From NCBI GenBank assembly GCA_030149995.1, contig JASLGV010000183.1:1-17006 (forward strand): DNA of 17,006 bases, given 5' to 3'. The position numbers were made by a program, and so were the translations under genes. A model generated the notes under the pieces. It had not been told where the DNA came from, searched no databases, and worked only from the letters and a program-made list of their open reading frames with translations. Source of the stretch: Pedobacter sp. (GTDB taxonomy: Bacteria; Bacteroidota; Bacteroidia; Sphingobacteriales; Sphingobacteriaceae). Shown here piece after piece: positions 16,339-17,006 of this stretch; position 1 is the stretch's first letter, and each line of letters begins with the position of its first letter.

Positions 16339-17006
16339 TTACGATTCTTTCTTCAATATTTTTAATATATCTGCCTTTTCAAAGTAATAAATTCCGGCCA
16401 CAAAAACCAGCAGCATGGCATTACCTATATATATATTGTGGTTAAAGATAAAAAATGAAGAGAATACCAGGATGGTCGAAACCACCAGGTAAGCGGAAAT
16501 CTTTTTCAGATTGTATGGTATCGGATAGTATTTCTGTCCCAATACGTAAGAAATAATCATCATCGTGGCATAGGTAGCCATAGATACCCAGGCCGATCCC
16601 ATATAGCTGTATTTCGGAATCAGGACCATGTTAAATACAATGGTAATAAAAGCACCCACCAAAGAGATGTACAGTCCAAAGCGGGTTTGATCAGATAAGC
16701 GGTACCAGATAGACAGGTTCATATAAATTCCCAGACAAACATAACCGAGCAACAGATAAGGAACCGCCGGTAAACCTACCCAGTATTCGGCCAGGTGCTT
16801 GGCATCGCGACTGATAAAATATTTTAAAATGTCGATGTTGGCTGTAAGGGCCACAAAAAGAATAGAAAGTGCAATCACAAAATACTGTAAAATCTTGGCG
16901 TAGGTATCTTTTGCATTCTTATTTTTTGCATAACTGAAAAAGAAGGGCTCGGCACCCAAACGGAAAGCCATATTAAAAATGCTTAGAAATATGGCCAGCT
17001 TACAAA
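16339..17006 (-). CDS. Polysaccharide flippase-type membrane protein (Wzx/MATE-like), C-terminal half only
   Basis: The frame stays open to the window edge, so the start lies outside; 221 residues are visible, about half of a usual 480-500-residue flippase. This family moves lipid-linked oligosaccharides across the inner membrane. Visible are the segment AFRLGAEPFFFSYAKNKNAK (13-32, counting from 17004), typical of the middle of Bacteroidota members, and about six membrane helices near 38-57, 79-98, 108-129, 134-155, 168-187 and 190-208. A short basic tail ends the protein (ILKILKKES). Internal ATG codons such as 16971 are not the real start, because coding sequence (IFLSIF) continues upstream. 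It is the first visible gene of the flippase-TPR-DUF4292 unit. The substrate cannot be told from this half; another MATE-like role is possible. Confidence 0.85.
   Translation of the reverse strand, partial: CKLAIFLSIFNMAFRLGAEPFFFSYAKNKNAKDTYAKILQYFVIALSILFVALTANIDILKYFISRDAKHLAEYWVGLPAVPYLLLGYVCLGIYMNLSIWYRLSDQTRFGLYISLVGAFITIVFNMVLIPKYSYMGSAWVSMATYATMMIISYVLGQKYYPIPYNLKKISAYLVVSTILVFSSFFIFNHNIYIGNAMLLVFVAGIYYFEKADILKILKKES

Noticed and set aside
16339..16971. Complete 210-residue membrane protein starting at the ATG at 16971
   Set aside because: The frame continues upstream to the window edge with hydrophobic, family-like sequence, so this ATG is internal and the gene is a fragment of a larger flippase-type protein.

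Overview
The window looks like ordinary chromosome from a member of the Bacteroidota, most likely a Sphingobacteriaceae/Pedobacter-type bacterium. The evidence is an AT-rich base composition, a SprA homologue (type IX secretion/gliding), a DUF4292 lipoprotein, several signal peptides cut just before Gln, no obvious Shine-Dalgarno sequences, and promoter -7 boxes of the Bacteroidota form TAnnTTTG. Assignment to genus is inference. Every gene I can support lies on the minus strand, so transcription runs from high to low coordinates. I see no mobile element, CRISPR array, tRNA or rRNA.

Reading in the direction of transcription, the first block (17006 to 13846) holds the C-terminal half of a polysaccharide flippase-type membrane protein, a secreted TPR protein, and a DUF4292 lipoprotein whose start overlaps the TPR gene by 23 bases. 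A stem-loop at 13767-13797 followed by a U-rich stretch probably ends this unit. The second block (13687 to 8914) starts from its own near-leaderless promoter with an EnvC-like coiled-coil/LytM protein that has lost its zinc-binding histidines. Two tandem tatA genes with a further promoter come next, then gatA (amidotransferase subunit A), a perfect 10-bp stem-loop, and an MltD-like lytic transglycosylase with two LysM domains. A gap of 284 bases follows. The third block (8629 to 1) has a promoter and three tightly packed genes: maeB (malic enzyme fused to a phosphotransacetylase-like domain), ruvA (Holliday-junction binding) and sprA (the giant outer-membrane translocon of the type IX system), which runs out of the window before its C terminus.

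The shared theme is the cell envelope: building it (flippase, TPR, DUF4292), cutting and remodelling murein (EnvC-like activator, MltD-like transglycosylase), and moving proteins across the inner membrane (Tat) and outer membrane (SprA/T9SS). Housekeeping genes (gatA, maeB, ruvA) are interspersed. I found no clear undescribed system. The best leads are the catalytically dead EnvC next to two TatA paralogues that carry a TatB-like glutamate, the DUF4292 lipoprotein operon, and the ruvA-sprA junction, where both genes share a frame separated by one amber codon and sprA appears to start at TTG.
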